NCBI RefSeq assembly: GCF_008017805.1
Contig: NZ_VRTT01000018.1
Location: 46,172 to 110,171 of the forward strand
Reading direction: 5' to 3'
Origin: Paenibacillus sp. N3.4
GTDB lineage: Bacteria; Bacillota; Bacilli; Paenibacillales; NBRC-103111
Length of the DNA: 64,000 nucleotides
Shown here: piece by piece, positions 1-8,757 of the stretch
How the letters are laid out: the number at the start of each line of letters is the position of its first letter
How positions within the stretch are numbered: position 1 is the first letter of the stretch
Position numbers and translations under genes: made by a program
The notes under the pieces: model-generated
What the model was told of the DNA's origin: nothing
The model's database searches: none
The model's input: only the letters and a program-made list of their open reading frames with translations

Positions 1-139
1 ACAAATGCTATGTTATGGTTTATCATAATAAATGTCAAGTAAATTTATTTGTTTAATATACTTTAACCTCGTGATCCTTTACATAATAAACGTATTTGGC
101 TTATTAAGCATTATGCTCAACAAACGGAGGTGACACAAA

Positions 140-490
140 ATGAGTTCAACCTTATGCTCCAAGGTCGAGAAAGGTCTCCAGATCTTAAACCGGCGTTGGA
201 CTTGCTTGATCATTTACCAACTGCATTTCGGACCTCAGCGTTTTAGTGAAATTCAAACCGTTATCGGGATCAGCAAGAGACTTTTGTCTGAGCGCTTGAA
301 AGATCTAGAAGAAGAGAAAATCGTCAAGCGGGAAATCATCATGAAGTCCCCCATTAAAATCGTCTACTCCCTGACGGATAAAGGTTTGGCGCTTACTCCC
401 GTTGTAAAAGAGATTGAGCGTTGGTCCCAAACCTGGGTCGAAGACGAAGACGACGAGGACATGGAAGACTTGAATACACTGCAAGCCTAA
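140..490 (+). CDS. HxlR-family transcriptional regulator
   Basis: The 116-residue protein is a winged-helix DNA-binding protein of the HxlR family: the N-terminal 'LNRRWTCLIIYQLHFGPQRF' region, the recognition helix 'GISKRLLSERLKDLEE' and the wing 'KREIIMKSPIKIVYSLTDKG' follow the family pattern and usual length. HxlR proteins often carry an N-terminal Cys that senses electrophiles or oxidants; Cys6 and Cys22 are present, but redox sensing here is inference. The start is supported by a strong GGAGGTGA ribosome binding site six bases upstream. The C-terminus is very acidic (EDEDDEDMED). It stands alone, with a terminator immediately downstream, and its target is not visible in the window. Confidence 0.93.
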   Translation: MSSTLCSKVEKGLQILNRRWTCLIIYQLHFGPQRFSEIQTVIGISKRLLSERLKDLEEEKIVKREIIMKSPIKIVYSLTDKGLALTPVVKEIERWSQTWVEDEDDEDMEDLNTLQA

Positions 491-496
491 TTAAAC

Positions 497-531
497 AAGA
501 GCCGCAAGCGCTAATTCGCCTGCGGCTCTTT
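497..531 (+). terminator. Intrinsic terminator of the HxlR gene
   Basis: A GC-rich inverted repeat (GAGCCGCA / TGCGGCTC with a short inner stem and AATT-type loop) begins seven bases after the stop codon and ends in TCTTT. It is flanked by A and T tracts, so it may work in both directions. Confidence 0.85.
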
Positions 532-674
532 ACATCTTTACCCGCTATCGCAGATTCATGCCGGATTTCTAAACATTTTTGCTTATTACTGGTATACAAA
601 CGAACCCCTCCCTTCCTTATACTTGAAGCAACGTACAAGCTACGATGATCAAGAAAATCAAAGATGTAAATCAA

Positions 675-1556
675 CTACACTAGGCTTATCTCATTCCAGA
701 AGCGTTTTACGTTATTCATACCAATCTTGGAAGCTAGTTTACATTCTTCCATTCCTTCGAATTCAACCGTGAGATAACCATCATATCCTGATTGTTTAAT
801 GAGTTTGATGATTTCCCGAATCTCAATATCCCCATGTCCGACAATCGCACCTCTCAAGAAATTTCCGTTGGATGTCCTAAACCACTCTCCTTCTCCAGGA
901 TCATTATAGTAGGGACGGAAGTAAAAATCTTTGATATGTATGAGTGATGCGTACGGCAAGTTTTTCTTCACACCGATAATTGAAGGTTCATCCACACACA
1001 TGAAATTACCTATATCCAGCGTTGTTTTAAAATTAGGACGATTGACAGCTTTCAGCACCCTTTGTACTCGGTCACTAGCTTGAACACTTACACCGTGATT
1101 TTCTATGGTAGTCGTAATTCCAAACTGTAGAGCATAATCGGCTATCCTGCGACTTCCTTCAACAATTTGTGGCAAGCTGTTCTCGAAGTACGCAATGTCC
1201 ATTTTCTCTGGAGGCAGCGTAAATGCAGTTACGTCATGACGCATATGTTTGATTTCCATGCGATGAAGCAGATCGACATGCTGCTTCACCCGCTCGACTT
1301 CAGCTTCAAAAGCTTCCTCCTTATCCTGAACAAAGTTGGCAGGCATGGAGTAGCTAGACAGTTCGATACCTACTAATTTTGCTTTTTCACGAACCGCGTC
1401 TGCCAGTTCCGAGTTATCTACCAGTGTAAAGCCGTACGGTACGATTTCCATATGTTCGCCACCGTTGTCTTTAATCCATTGAATGACATCAAGGACAGAC
1501 ATTTCCCCTGATTGGATTGCATTTAATAAGCTGTAGGTACTCAAACCAATCTTCAT
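675..1556 (-). CDS. Sugar phosphate isomerase/epimerase (AP endonuclease 2-like TIM barrel)
   Basis: The 293-residue protein has the xylose isomerase-like TIM-barrel fold of the sugar phosphate isomerase/epimerase (IolE/IolI/Hyi-like) superfamily. The metal-binding carboxylates and histidines are visible in order: 'TIENHGV' (Glu), 'TLDIGNF' (Asp), 'IHIKDFY' (His, Asp) and 'TVEFEG' (Glu). An AGAGGTGA site lies five bases before the ATG. It is the last intact gene of a minus-strand carbohydrate cluster (binding protein, two permeases, glycoside hydrolase homologue), so it probably isomerises or epimerises a product of the imported sugar. The exact substrate cannot be read from the sequence; members act on inosose, hydroxypyruvate, tagatose and others. 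Confidence 0.85.
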   Translation of the reverse strand: MKIGLSTYSLLNAIQSGEMSVLDVIQWIKDNGGEHMEIVPYGFTLVDNSELADAVREKAKLVGIELSSYSMPANFVQDKEEAFEAEVERVKQHVDLLHRMEIKHMRHDVTAFTLPPEKMDIAYFENSLPQIVEGSRRIADYALQFGITTTIENHGVSVQASDRVQRVLKAVNRPNFKTTLDIGNFMCVDEPSIIGVKKNLPYASLIHIKDFYFRPYYNDPGEGEWFRTSNGNFLRGAIVGHGDIEIREIIKLIKQSGYDGYLTVEFEGMEECKLASKIGMNNVKRFWNEISLV

Positions 1557-1614
1557 CGCTTCACCTCTTTTAAATCTCCATCTATTCCACAGTTCTGCTG
1601 TAAAGTGTCTATGT

Positions 1615-1741
1615 TTATCTAGCAGCTAGCATTTGCTTGATTGCCGCTTCCGTCCCCGGCTTCTGATACTCCACAAATATGTCCCTCATGTACATTTTCC
1701 AATAAACCACCGCGGTATTCTTCGACCAAAACTTCGTTCAT
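1615..1741 (-). other. Possible remnant of a C-terminal coding fragment
   Basis: Between the GHL6 gene and the isomerase gene, one minus-strand frame stays open for 40 codons after a TGA and reads like the C-terminus of a real protein (for example '...VVYWKMYMRDIFVEYQKPG...', ending '...IKQMLAAR'). It lacks its own start. An overlapping frame from 1741 could encode a 40-residue peptide with ATG, but its composition is unconvincing. I cannot name the parent family. It may be a decayed gene inside the operon or chance. Confidence 0.3.
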
Positions 1742-1771
1742 TTCACTGCACCCCACAACTCCACTTTTATT

Positions 1772-3754
1772 TCACTGCTGCTTTGCGAAATCGATGACGA
1801 CCATTTGATGGCATTCCAGCTCAGGAACAACGTATTTGATTCCCTTATCATTTTGTTTAAAAGCAATCGGAGTCATCTGAGGCGCCAAATAGACTTGCTT
1901 TACGGTGCGATCCTGTAAAAGCAAGAACACCTGAATGTTATACAACGGCAAAATATCCTCGATGATTTCGATGTCATCTCCCCGCTTTACAGGCGATGCA
2001 TATAACAGATGATTGATCATTCTTCCTGCCGTTTTTTGCTCCTGCAGTGTCACAATACCTTGTGCGGGAAGATTAGTTGTGAGCGTCTTTTCGGGCAATA
2101 GCCGGTTAATTGCATGCACCACCGTCTCCTTAAGTGCTAAACTTCCTTTGACGGCGTAATCCTCAAACACATTCCATGCAATATAAATGCCTTTCTCACT
2201 TTCCACCATGCCCGGACCACCGTCATTCATGCTGCTCGGTGTATGCATATGCGAACAGAACGTGAATATATCACGGTTAAAATATGGATCTTCGCGCCGC
2301 CCCAACTCTATTCCACCGTTCAAAGCAATCTTCTGTCCTTTGGAATAAAAAACGAATGAGGACTTGCCTAAGCTTGGGAGTGTAAATCCTGGTCGGAAAT
2401 AATCGGGCTGGTATGGATTTTCCATGATATGCCTTACGCCCAAGTCGATGGCAAAACCATCCCCGTTTTCATCCAGTCCGGATTTACCCGTTGCGAGCAC
2501 TTTACCGCCATTGCCGAAAAACGCGTTCAGCTTTGTTTTTAACTTATCGGATATAACGATTTGGTCCGGTAAAAGCAACACTTTGTAATCATTAAAATTG
2601 GTTTCCATATCCACAACATCAAATAAAAAATTGCCTTCAAGCAGGATTCGAACTGCCCCCGCGTCAGCTCGTCCCGTATACATAGCACTATCCATATTGC
2701 CTACTCCGGCTGCTTCTGCTGTAAGTAAAGCAATATCCGCAATATTGATTGTGTCTGTGCACCATGGCTCTTTTTGCTCCACCTCTGAATAGGCTTTACC
2801 GATGAGCTCATAAGTGCCTTGATCCATGAATCCTTCTGGATGCAGCTGGTCTCCGATCGAGCAGCGCGCCCCATTTGCCAAGCTTAAAGATGTCTCATAG
2901 CGCAGCGCATTCGGATGCTTGTATCCGCCAAACTCTCCCCAGAATGTATGGAATTTCCCCGTCATCCCCAGAAATTCCATGCCAAGTAATTGAGCATAGC
3001 GCGCTGAAAGTGGGAAGTGATCGTAGCCCCAGCCTCCTGTAGGCAGTGATTCTACCTCCAGATGCGTATTCATTGCTGCCAAATCCCTCCGGCCTTGGGC
3101 AATATGTCCCGCATTATGAAAGATGGAGGTGCCAGGTTTAATGGCGTGAATCGCTTCTCGCATCTTTCGTGTATAATTGGCATAAATTCGTTTGCCTTGT
3201 GCGATAATGTGTTCTTTATTACGCGGATCTTTACCTCCAGCTCTTAGCTCGGCTATGCAAGTATGACAATAGCAGGTACGTTCCCCAACGATATCCAGAA
3301 AAATACCATCACCGTCATATTTCCGCACCACTTCCTCAACCTGACTAATCATGAGCTCCAAATACGGGGAATTCAGGCAAAACTGGTGCCATCCAGGCGT
3401 CATAAAGCCTTTAACCCAGTTGGTTTGGTCATTTTCATCCCGCATCAACCATTCAGGGTGGCGTCTTGCCAGCTTTTCGTCAAATCCTACCGAAAGATAA
3501 ATCGGTGCCTTTACGCCAATTTCATGGGCAGCTTCAATTTGTGCCCCTAGTAAATCAAATTCTAGATGAGGATGCATCACGTTTGTTTCAGCTGGGAAAT
3601 AAGCCCAACCATGATGACATTTAGCAAACACCGTTATGGAATCTACATGTCCCACCTTCAACATGTCTTGAAATTGCTGCTTCGAAAATTGTTTGCCGAT
3701 ATTTTGAATCATTTCGGACGTATGAAAATCCAGATGAACTTGTCTGAAACGCAT
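1772..3754 (-). CDS. GHL6-type glycoside hydrolase homologue with beta-galactosidase trimerisation-like domain
   Basis: The 660-residue cytoplasmic protein (no signal peptide) starts with the characteristic 'FRQVHLDFHTSE' and 'VDSITVFAKCHHGWAYFP' motifs of hypothetical glycosyl hydrolase family 6 (PF14871-like), a TIM-barrel clan related to alpha-fucosidases and GH42 enzymes. A candidate catalytic segment is 'GDGIFLDIV' near residue 150, followed by the cysteine-rich 'TCYCHTC'. From about residue 340 the sequence resembles the GH42 trimerisation domain, including 'YKVLLLPDQIVISDKLK' and 'FFGNGGKVLATGKSG'. It lies 30 bases downstream of the inner-membrane permease genes on the same strand, so it probably acts inside the cell on an imported oligosaccharide. 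Enzymatic activity has not been firmly assigned to this family. Confidence 0.82.
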   Translation of the reverse strand: MRFRQVHLDFHTSEMIQNIGKQFSKQQFQDMLKVGHVDSITVFAKCHHGWAYFPAETNVMHPHLEFDLLGAQIEAAHEIGVKAPIYLSVGFDEKLARRHPEWLMRDENDQTNWVKGFMTPGWHQFCLNSPYLELMISQVEEVVRKYDGDGIFLDIVGERTCYCHTCIAELRAGGKDPRNKEHIIAQGKRIYANYTRKMREAIHAIKPGTSIFHNAGHIAQGRRDLAAMNTHLEVESLPTGGWGYDHFPLSARYAQLLGMEFLGMTGKFHTFWGEFGGYKHPNALRYETSLSLANGARCSIGDQLHPEGFMDQGTYELIGKAYSEVEQKEPWCTDTINIADIALLTAEAAGVGNMDSAMYTGRADAGAVRILLEGNFLFDVVDMETNFNDYKVLLLPDQIVISDKLKTKLNAFFGNGGKVLATGKSGLDENGDGFAIDLGVRHIMENPYQPDYFRPGFTLPSLGKSSFVFYSKGQKIALNGGIELGRREDPYFNRDIFTFCSHMHTPSSMNDGGPGMVESEKGIYIAWNVFEDYAVKGSLALKETVVHAINRLLPEKTLTTNLPAQGIVTLQEQKTAGRMINHLLYASPVKRGDDIEIIEDILPLYNIQVFLLLQDRTVKQVYLAPQMTPIAFKQNDKGIKYVVPELECHQMVVIDFAKQQ

Positions 3755-3784
3755 CTTATCTCTCTCCCTTCAACTATCGTTCAG

Positions 3785-4612
3785 CTATGCTTTCACTGCG
3801 CCTGAACTCAGGCCGCCTTCAACTTTTTCTTGGAACAACAAATAGACGATAACGGTTGGAATAATCGTAAGTATGATACTTGCGAAGGTAGGTCCCATTT
3901 GTGCGGAGCCTCGTTCTCCGACAAACGACATTAAAGCCATGGATATGTTGTACATATCCCGGTTCGTAATTAAAATCACATTCCACATGAGGTCATTGTA
4001 AATACTGAAAAAGGCCAAAATGCCAGCTGTCGATATGGCAGGCATCGCTAACGGAGTCAATATTTGAAACAAAAGCCGGAACGGTCCGCATCCATCCATT
4101 TCGGCCGATTCGTCGATTTCCTTATGAATGCCTTTCATGAAACCAGTAATCAAGAAAATCGTTAAAGGCAGCTCAAATGTGCCGTAAAGAACCATCATGA
4201 CCAAGTAATTGTTAAAGCCATTAAAACTTCCTATCATTCGAGAGATCGGAATAATCAAGGAAAATACGGGGATCATCAACCCCAATATGAAATAAATATA
4301 TATAAAACCATTCATTTTCAAATTAAATCTCGATAGTATATATGACGCCATGATACCCAAGATTAAAGTCAGACACGTGCCCGCAATCGCATAAAGAAAC
4401 GAGTTTAAAACAGCATGATCGATATGCGCTTCTTCAAACGCCATTTTGTAATTGCTCCAAAGCCATATGCTTGGCAAGGCAAAAATTTTACTCCCATAGA
4501 TGCCTGTGTTGTCTTTATAAGAAGAAAGCAATGTGAAAACTAGTGGATAAATGAAGATCACCGAACAAATTCCCGAAAAAACATAGATAAACCACTTCGT
4601 AACGTTGGTCAT
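3785..4612 (-). CDS. Carbohydrate ABC transporter permease (MalG-like, CUT1)
   Basis: This 275-residue membrane protein has about six hydrophobic segments and the cytoplasmic EAA loop typical of binding-protein-dependent permeases ('EIDESAEMDGCGPFRLLFQI', around residues 165-185), which docks onto the ATPase. The short N-terminus and the ending 'EKVEGGLSSGAVKA' match the MalG/AraQ subgroup. It pairs with the MalF-like permease 26 bases upstream. No ATPase gene is present; CUT1 systems of Bacilli commonly share an MsmX-type ATPase encoded elsewhere. Confidence 0.95.
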   Translation of the reverse strand: MTNVTKWFIYVFSGICSVIFIYPLVFTLLSSYKDNTGIYGSKIFALPSIWLWSNYKMAFEEAHIDHAVLNSFLYAIAGTCLTLILGIMASYILSRFNLKMNGFIYIYFILGLMIPVFSLIIPISRMIGSFNGFNNYLVMMVLYGTFELPLTIFLITGFMKGIHKEIDESAEMDGCGPFRLLFQILTPLAMPAISTAGILAFFSIYNDLMWNVILITNRDMYNISMALMSFVGERGSAQMGPTFASIILTIIPTVIVYLLFQEKVEGGLSSGAVKA

Positions 4613-4638
4613 TATCTTGTATCACCTGCCAATCTTGT

Positions 4639-5520
4639 TTATCTTGTACTGCGGGTTTTCATTACCCCATTCAAAATGATCGTTGAAATTAATGCCGCAA
4701 TGATGATGAAAGTACCTATACTGTTTCCCACACCGAAATTATTATATTTAAACGACTCGTAATACAATAACGTTGTTGGAACATCTGTCGCACCGTTCGG
4801 ACCACCATTGGTCATAACAAAGATCTGTCCAAAAACCCTTAAAGACTGCGTAACAGCTAAAATGGAAAAAATTTTGAGCGTTTCTTGCATCATCGGCACT
4901 GTAATATACAGCAGTCGCTTAAAACCTGTTGCTCCATCCAATGCTGCCGCCTCATAAAGATCTTCAGGAATGGCAACAAGCCCGCTGGCAAAAATGATCA
5001 TGTTCAGTCCGGCATATATCCATGCATTGACCACAACTACGACATAAATAGCTATATTAGGTTCTCCAAGCCAATCTCTTGTTAGCGAACTCATACCTAA
5101 AACAGATAGGATCGCATTGACAAGTCCTCCGTCTCCTTTTAACAGAAACTGCCACATTAGTCCGACAGCGGTCAGTGGGAGGATAGACGGCATAAAATAA
5201 GCGACTTTAAAGAATCGTTTACCTTTCAATTTACTCGTAATAATTAACGCAAATGTAAATGCAATTGGCAAAATTAAAATAAAAGATGAAAGGATGAATA
5301 TACTAATGTTCTTTAAGGCACGGTAAAATTCTGGTTTGTGAAACATTTGAACGTAATTTTTCCATCCTACAAATTCCAATGGCACGTTTTTTATCCCATT
5401 CCAGCTAAAAAAGGACATATACGCCGTTTGGAACATAGGAACGACATACGCGATCGTGTACACCAAAAGCGCAGGCAGCAAAAACATGGCTGCAATGAAA
5501 TATGGTTTTCTTCTGCTCAC
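4639..5520 (-). CDS. Sugar ABC transporter permease (MalF-like, CUT1)
   Basis: The protein has six or more membrane spans and the EAA motif 'EAAALDGATGFKRLLYIT' (around residue 200), as in the MalF/LplB/UgpA group. I chose the GTG start at 5520 because an AAGGAGA ribosome binding site lies seven bases before it; the longer open frame up to 5553 would put this site inside the coding region. It follows the binding protein gene by about 90 bases and precedes the second permease. Together they form the heteromeric channel for an unknown oligosaccharide. Confidence 0.93.
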   Translation of the reverse strand: MSRRKPYFIAAMFLLPALLVYTIAYVVPMFQTAYMSFFSWNGIKNVPLEFVGWKNYVQMFHKPEFYRALKNISIFILSSFILILPIAFTFALIITSKLKGKRFFKVAYFMPSILPLTAVGLMWQFLLKGDGGLVNAILSVLGMSSLTRDWLGEPNIAIYVVVVVNAWIYAGLNMIIFASGLVAIPEDLYEAAALDGATGFKRLLYITVPMMQETLKIFSILAVTQSLRVFGQIFVMTNGGPNGATDVPTTLLYYESFKYNNFGVGNSIGTFIIIAALISTIILNGVMKTRSTR

Positions 5521-5610
5521 TAGATTTCTCCTTCCAGTAAAACCCGAATCCACTTTAAAAAGTAAACCATACCCCTAAAGAAGGCAGTATGGTTTATGGT
5601 AAGGTTCGAT

Positions 5611-6936
5611 TTACTTTTTGTTTGAATCAACCAAGCCTTGGATCGCATCAGCTGTTTTCTGAGGACTGCTACCGGCGAACATACCTTGAATTTCGTTACG
5701 AACTTTGTCCTGCAGCTGCAAGAGAGGGCTGTATTCTTCAATTTCACCTTTAAAATCTGAAGATGATTTCAGAGCCTTCATGTATTGAACCGTAATCGGA
5801 TCTAATGATGCTGGATCTACATCCATTTTAACGGGGTATACGCCACCTTTGGTTTCCTTCAAGTAATACTTAAACGAATCAGCCGAAGTCAAAAATTTAA
5901 CTAATTTAATCGTTGCAGCTTGTTTAGCTCCCTTAGCTTCTTTCGATACCGAATATCCGCCTGCGCCACCAAACCAATTATCTTTAAATTGCGGCTTATC
6001 TTTATATCCTGGGAATGGAATGACACCGATTTTGTCTGCAATTGGCGATGCTGCCATTTGTGAGAGTGCCCAAACACCTTCGAAGAGCATAGCGCTCTTC
6101 CCGTCGAAAAACATCGTAGTTGCCGTATTGCCGTCCATCGTTACGATATTTTTACCGAATACCCCAAGATTCTGCCAATCCTTCATCGTTTGCATCAAGG
6201 CAACCATTTCGCTATCGTTCCATTTTGCAGTTCCGCTCATTAAATCCTGCGTTTTCTGAAAACCATACTTTTTAAGTGATAAATTTGTTAATAAATGGCC
6301 TCCACGGAAGTTTTCTTTTTCCCCCATAGCCATCGGCACTACATTCATTGCCCCAAATTTCTCTGCCAGAGCAGGAATTTCCTCCACTGTCTTCGGCGGT
6401 TCTATACCCGCTTTTTGGAATAATTCCTTGTTGTAATAAATGGCCACACTATAAAATTCAGTTGGAACTCCAAACGTTCCTGGGTACTCTTTATATTTCC
6501 AACTGTCGAGCAGCGGCAAAAAGTCTCCTGCCCATTTGGGATCTTCTTTTAAGAATGGATCCAAATCCAAAGCAACATTTTTGGCATACTCTTTGAAAGA
6601 CTCCCCGCCATAGTTCATCCAAATTTCTGGCATGTTACCTGTAGCTAAGCTAGCCTTAAATTTATTATTGTAAGCGGCTTCATCATTAAGTGATTCATCA
6701 ACAACGGTAATATTCGGATTTTCTTCCATAAACTTTTTTAGCAATCCTTGATATGCCGTTACGGTCGGACTTGTACCGGCTGTTCGCGTCATGATTCGTA
6801 CAGTGACCTTTTCTTCTTGCGTGGCTTTTTTAGTAGGCGTTGCGCTTGTATTGTCTTTGGAACTACTACAACCTGCCAATATAGTCGATACAATAAGGGT
6901 AGAGATGAGTACGAACGATAAAGTTTTTTGGGTCAC
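5611..6936 (-). CDS. Extracellular sugar-binding lipoprotein (ABC importer, module 1)
   Basis: The 441-residue protein begins with a lipoprotein signal peptide whose lipobox ILAGC places the lipidated Cys at residue 23, followed by a Ser/Thr/Lys-rich linker. The body is a family 1 solute-binding protein (MalE/UgpB type), with 'VTVRIMTRTAG', 'PEIWMNYGG', 'YYNKELFQKAGIEPPKTVEE' and 'GGAGGYSVSKEAKG'. It should capture a carbohydrate outside the membrane and deliver it to the two permeases. The start is GTG with GGGAGG about nine bases upstream. It is the first gene of the transport operon and lies just downstream of its presumed regulators. Confidence 0.94.
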   Translation of the reverse strand: MTQKTLSFVLISTLIVSTILAGCSSSKDNTSATPTKKATQEEKVTVRIMTRTAGTSPTVTAYQGLLKKFMEENPNITVVDESLNDEAAYNNKFKASLATGNMPEIWMNYGGESFKEYAKNVALDLDPFLKEDPKWAGDFLPLLDSWKYKEYPGTFGVPTEFYSVAIYYNKELFQKAGIEPPKTVEEIPALAEKFGAMNVVPMAMGEKENFRGGHLLTNLSLKKYGFQKTQDLMSGTAKWNDSEMVALMQTMKDWQNLGVFGKNIVTMDGNTATTMFFDGKSAMLFEGVWALSQMAASPIADKIGVIPFPGYKDKPQFKDNWFGGAGGYSVSKEAKGAKQAATIKLVKFLTSADSFKYYLKETKGGVYPVKMDVDPASLDPITVQYMKALKSSSDFKGEIEEYSPLLQLQDKVRNEIQGMFAGSSPQKTADAIQGLVDSNKK

Positions 6937-7001
6937 GATCGATTGCCTCCCTTTTTAATTCTTATTTTTTATGCACACTTTTTTCTGCCTTACACCAACT
7001 T

Positions 7002-7007
7002 ATTATA
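7002..7007 (-). promoter_or_regulatory. Putative -10 box of the module 1 transport operon
   Basis: A perfect TATAAT on the minus strand lies about 70 bases upstream of the binding protein start. The hexamer 17 bases further upstream (TGTTAT) is a poor -35. A weak -35 fits a promoter needing an activator such as the adjacent YesN-like regulator, but this is inference. Confidence 0.45.
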
Positions 7008-7078
7008 ATGAGCCTAAATGTGACATAACATGCAATTTCTTTACTACAGGGGGAATTTATTTAACATCTGTAGGATAA

Positions 7079-7120
7079 CGGGCAAAAATCCCGCGAGAAA
7101 TCTCGCGGGATTTTTGCCCG
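7079..7120. terminator. Long perfect hairpin terminator
   Basis: Two perfect 20-base complementary arms (7079-7098 and 7101-7120) are separated by only AA. The stem ends in A5/T5 tracts, so transcripts in either orientation would form a GC-rich hairpin with a U tract in the stem. It lies 35 bases after the response regulator stop codon, on the path between the regulator operon and the transport operon. Confidence 0.85.
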
Positions 7121-7155
7121 AAATGGAGAGTTACAAGCTATCCGTTAACCGTATC

Positions 7156-8757
7156 TTAATCGGGTGAGATATATTTGGAGGGAGAAACACTGTAATATTT
7201 CTTGAAACATTTGCTAAAGTAGTGCGTATCCTTATAGCCAACCGACTCCGCAATAAAATACAAATTTTTGCATCCTTGCTCCATTAAATCCTTGGCTTTC
7301 ACCATTCTACATTTCGTTAAATATTCCACAACCGAATATTCCGTTTCGCTTTTGAAAATGCGACTGAGATAGCTGGGATGGATATAAATGCTTCCAGCTA
7401 TCTCTGTTAAGTCCAGCTCTGCATTCGCGTAATTATTGTCTATATACTGTTTCGCTTTTTCCACCAGCTTAGCCGGAGTCGATTGTTTCAGACTTTTTAC
7501 GTGCTGCAGCACACTCCGATATTCGTCCTGCACCCAACCTTCAATTTCCTCTATCGTTTCTAGTTCATCCACGAGTTTGGACGGATTGAATGGTTCACTA
7601 AACGATCGTCTCCAATCCAGCTTATTTTCTGCAGCAAATATACCCAAAACGACTATGAATTCATACAGAATGGCATATAACTTAATAATAGATTGCTTGT
7701 TTTCCATTATCACTTCAAATCGTTTATGCAATTCTTCTTGAATAGCTGTAAAATTGCCTAATCTTAATTGAATAATGATATCTTCACGGATATACGACAG
7801 ATCGTGGGATAATGTCTTGTCCAACAAGGTGTCGTAGCGTATGATCCTGTTCCTTCCATAAATTGTTTTATTCTTACATGCCATTATCGCTTCTTTATAA
7901 GAAACTGTTACATCATTAATGCTTTTGACTACAGTCCCAACTCCGGTCGTTACTGTGAATTTCAAATGTCTGCTTACCGCCTGGGTGGCATCCAAACAGG
8001 TTTTTAATATAAAGCCAAGCTCTATATCCGCATGATCAAATTCCTTTATATGAATGATTAAAATAATCTTATTTTCCACATCATATGAAATCTCAAAATT
8101 TTTCACTCCCCCCTTTACAAAAATCTCACTAAAAATATTGGATACAGCAAATCGCTTCCATAAAGGTTGAGTCTTGCTATCCGCCAAGGTCTTGTCGATA
8201 CTAATGGCAATAACGAATAGTGCGCCTTCTCGCAAGCCCGGGCAGTACAATTGGAATTTCTCCAGCTCCTTCACGGATGCGGTTCCATCCAATAACGACT
8301 GGATGAATTTTCTTTGAAGAATACTGTCGCTTTCCTTTAAGCTTTGCTGTAGATGCTCATTCCTATGCTTTTGCTGCAATTCCACTTCGATCCGATCTTG
8401 CAACTTTTTTAATACTTGTGTCAGTTCATCCATATTGATCGGCTTCAGTAAGTAATCGGAAACACCTGCTTGTAAAGCGGTTTTCGCATATTCAAAACTG
8501 CTATAGCCTGTTAGGATGATGATCTTCATTTCAGGATAGTTCATCTGCACCACTTGGGCAAACTCTAAACCATTAATAATTGGCATATTAATATCTACAA
8601 TCGCCAGTTGTACAGGTATATGCTCTAACATCATTAATGCATCTTCTCCGTTACCTGCATCCCCTGCGATTTCGTAACCGAGATCATTCCAATTTACGCA
8701 TTGTTTCAATCTTTCTCGAACTAGATATTCGTCATCGACAATCAACACTTTTATCAT
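7156..8757 (-). CDS. YesN-like response regulator (REC plus AraC HTH), module 1
   Basis: The 533-residue protein has an N-terminal receiver domain with the acidic pair D8/D9, phosphoacceptor D55 ('LAIVDINMP') and Lys near 104 ('YLLKPI'). A long middle region follows, and the C-terminus is an AraC-type double HTH (from about residue 430; 'AGSIYIHPSYLSRIFKSETEYSVVEYL' is split between its two helices, and 'AESVGYKDTHYFSKCFKKYYSVSPSKY' is the second). This architecture is that of YesN, which activates carbohydrate ABC operons. Its ATG overlaps the stop of the kinase gene by four bases, indicating translational coupling. It is expected to regulate the downstream operon. Confidence 0.94.
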   Translation of the reverse strand: MIKVLIVDDEYLVRERLKQCVNWNDLGYEIAGDAGNGEDALMMLEHIPVQLAIVDINMPIINGLEFAQVVQMNYPEMKIIILTGYSSFEYAKTALQAGVSDYLLKPINMDELTQVLKKLQDRIEVELQQKHRNEHLQQSLKESDSILQRKFIQSLLDGTASVKELEKFQLYCPGLREGALFVIAISIDKTLADSKTQPLWKRFAVSNIFSEIFVKGGVKNFEISYDVENKIILIIHIKEFDHADIELGFILKTCLDATQAVSRHLKFTVTTGVGTVVKSINDVTVSYKEAIMACKNKTIYGRNRIIRYDTLLDKTLSHDLSYIREDIIIQLRLGNFTAIQEELHKRFEVIMENKQSIIKLYAILYEFIVVLGIFAAENKLDWRRSFSEPFNPSKLVDELETIEEIEGWVQDEYRSVLQHVKSLKQSTPAKLVEKAKQYIDNNYANAELDLTEIAGSIYIHPSYLSRIFKSETEYSVVEYLTKCRMVKAKDLMEQGCKNLYFIAESVGYKDTHYFSKCFKKYYSVSPSKYISPD

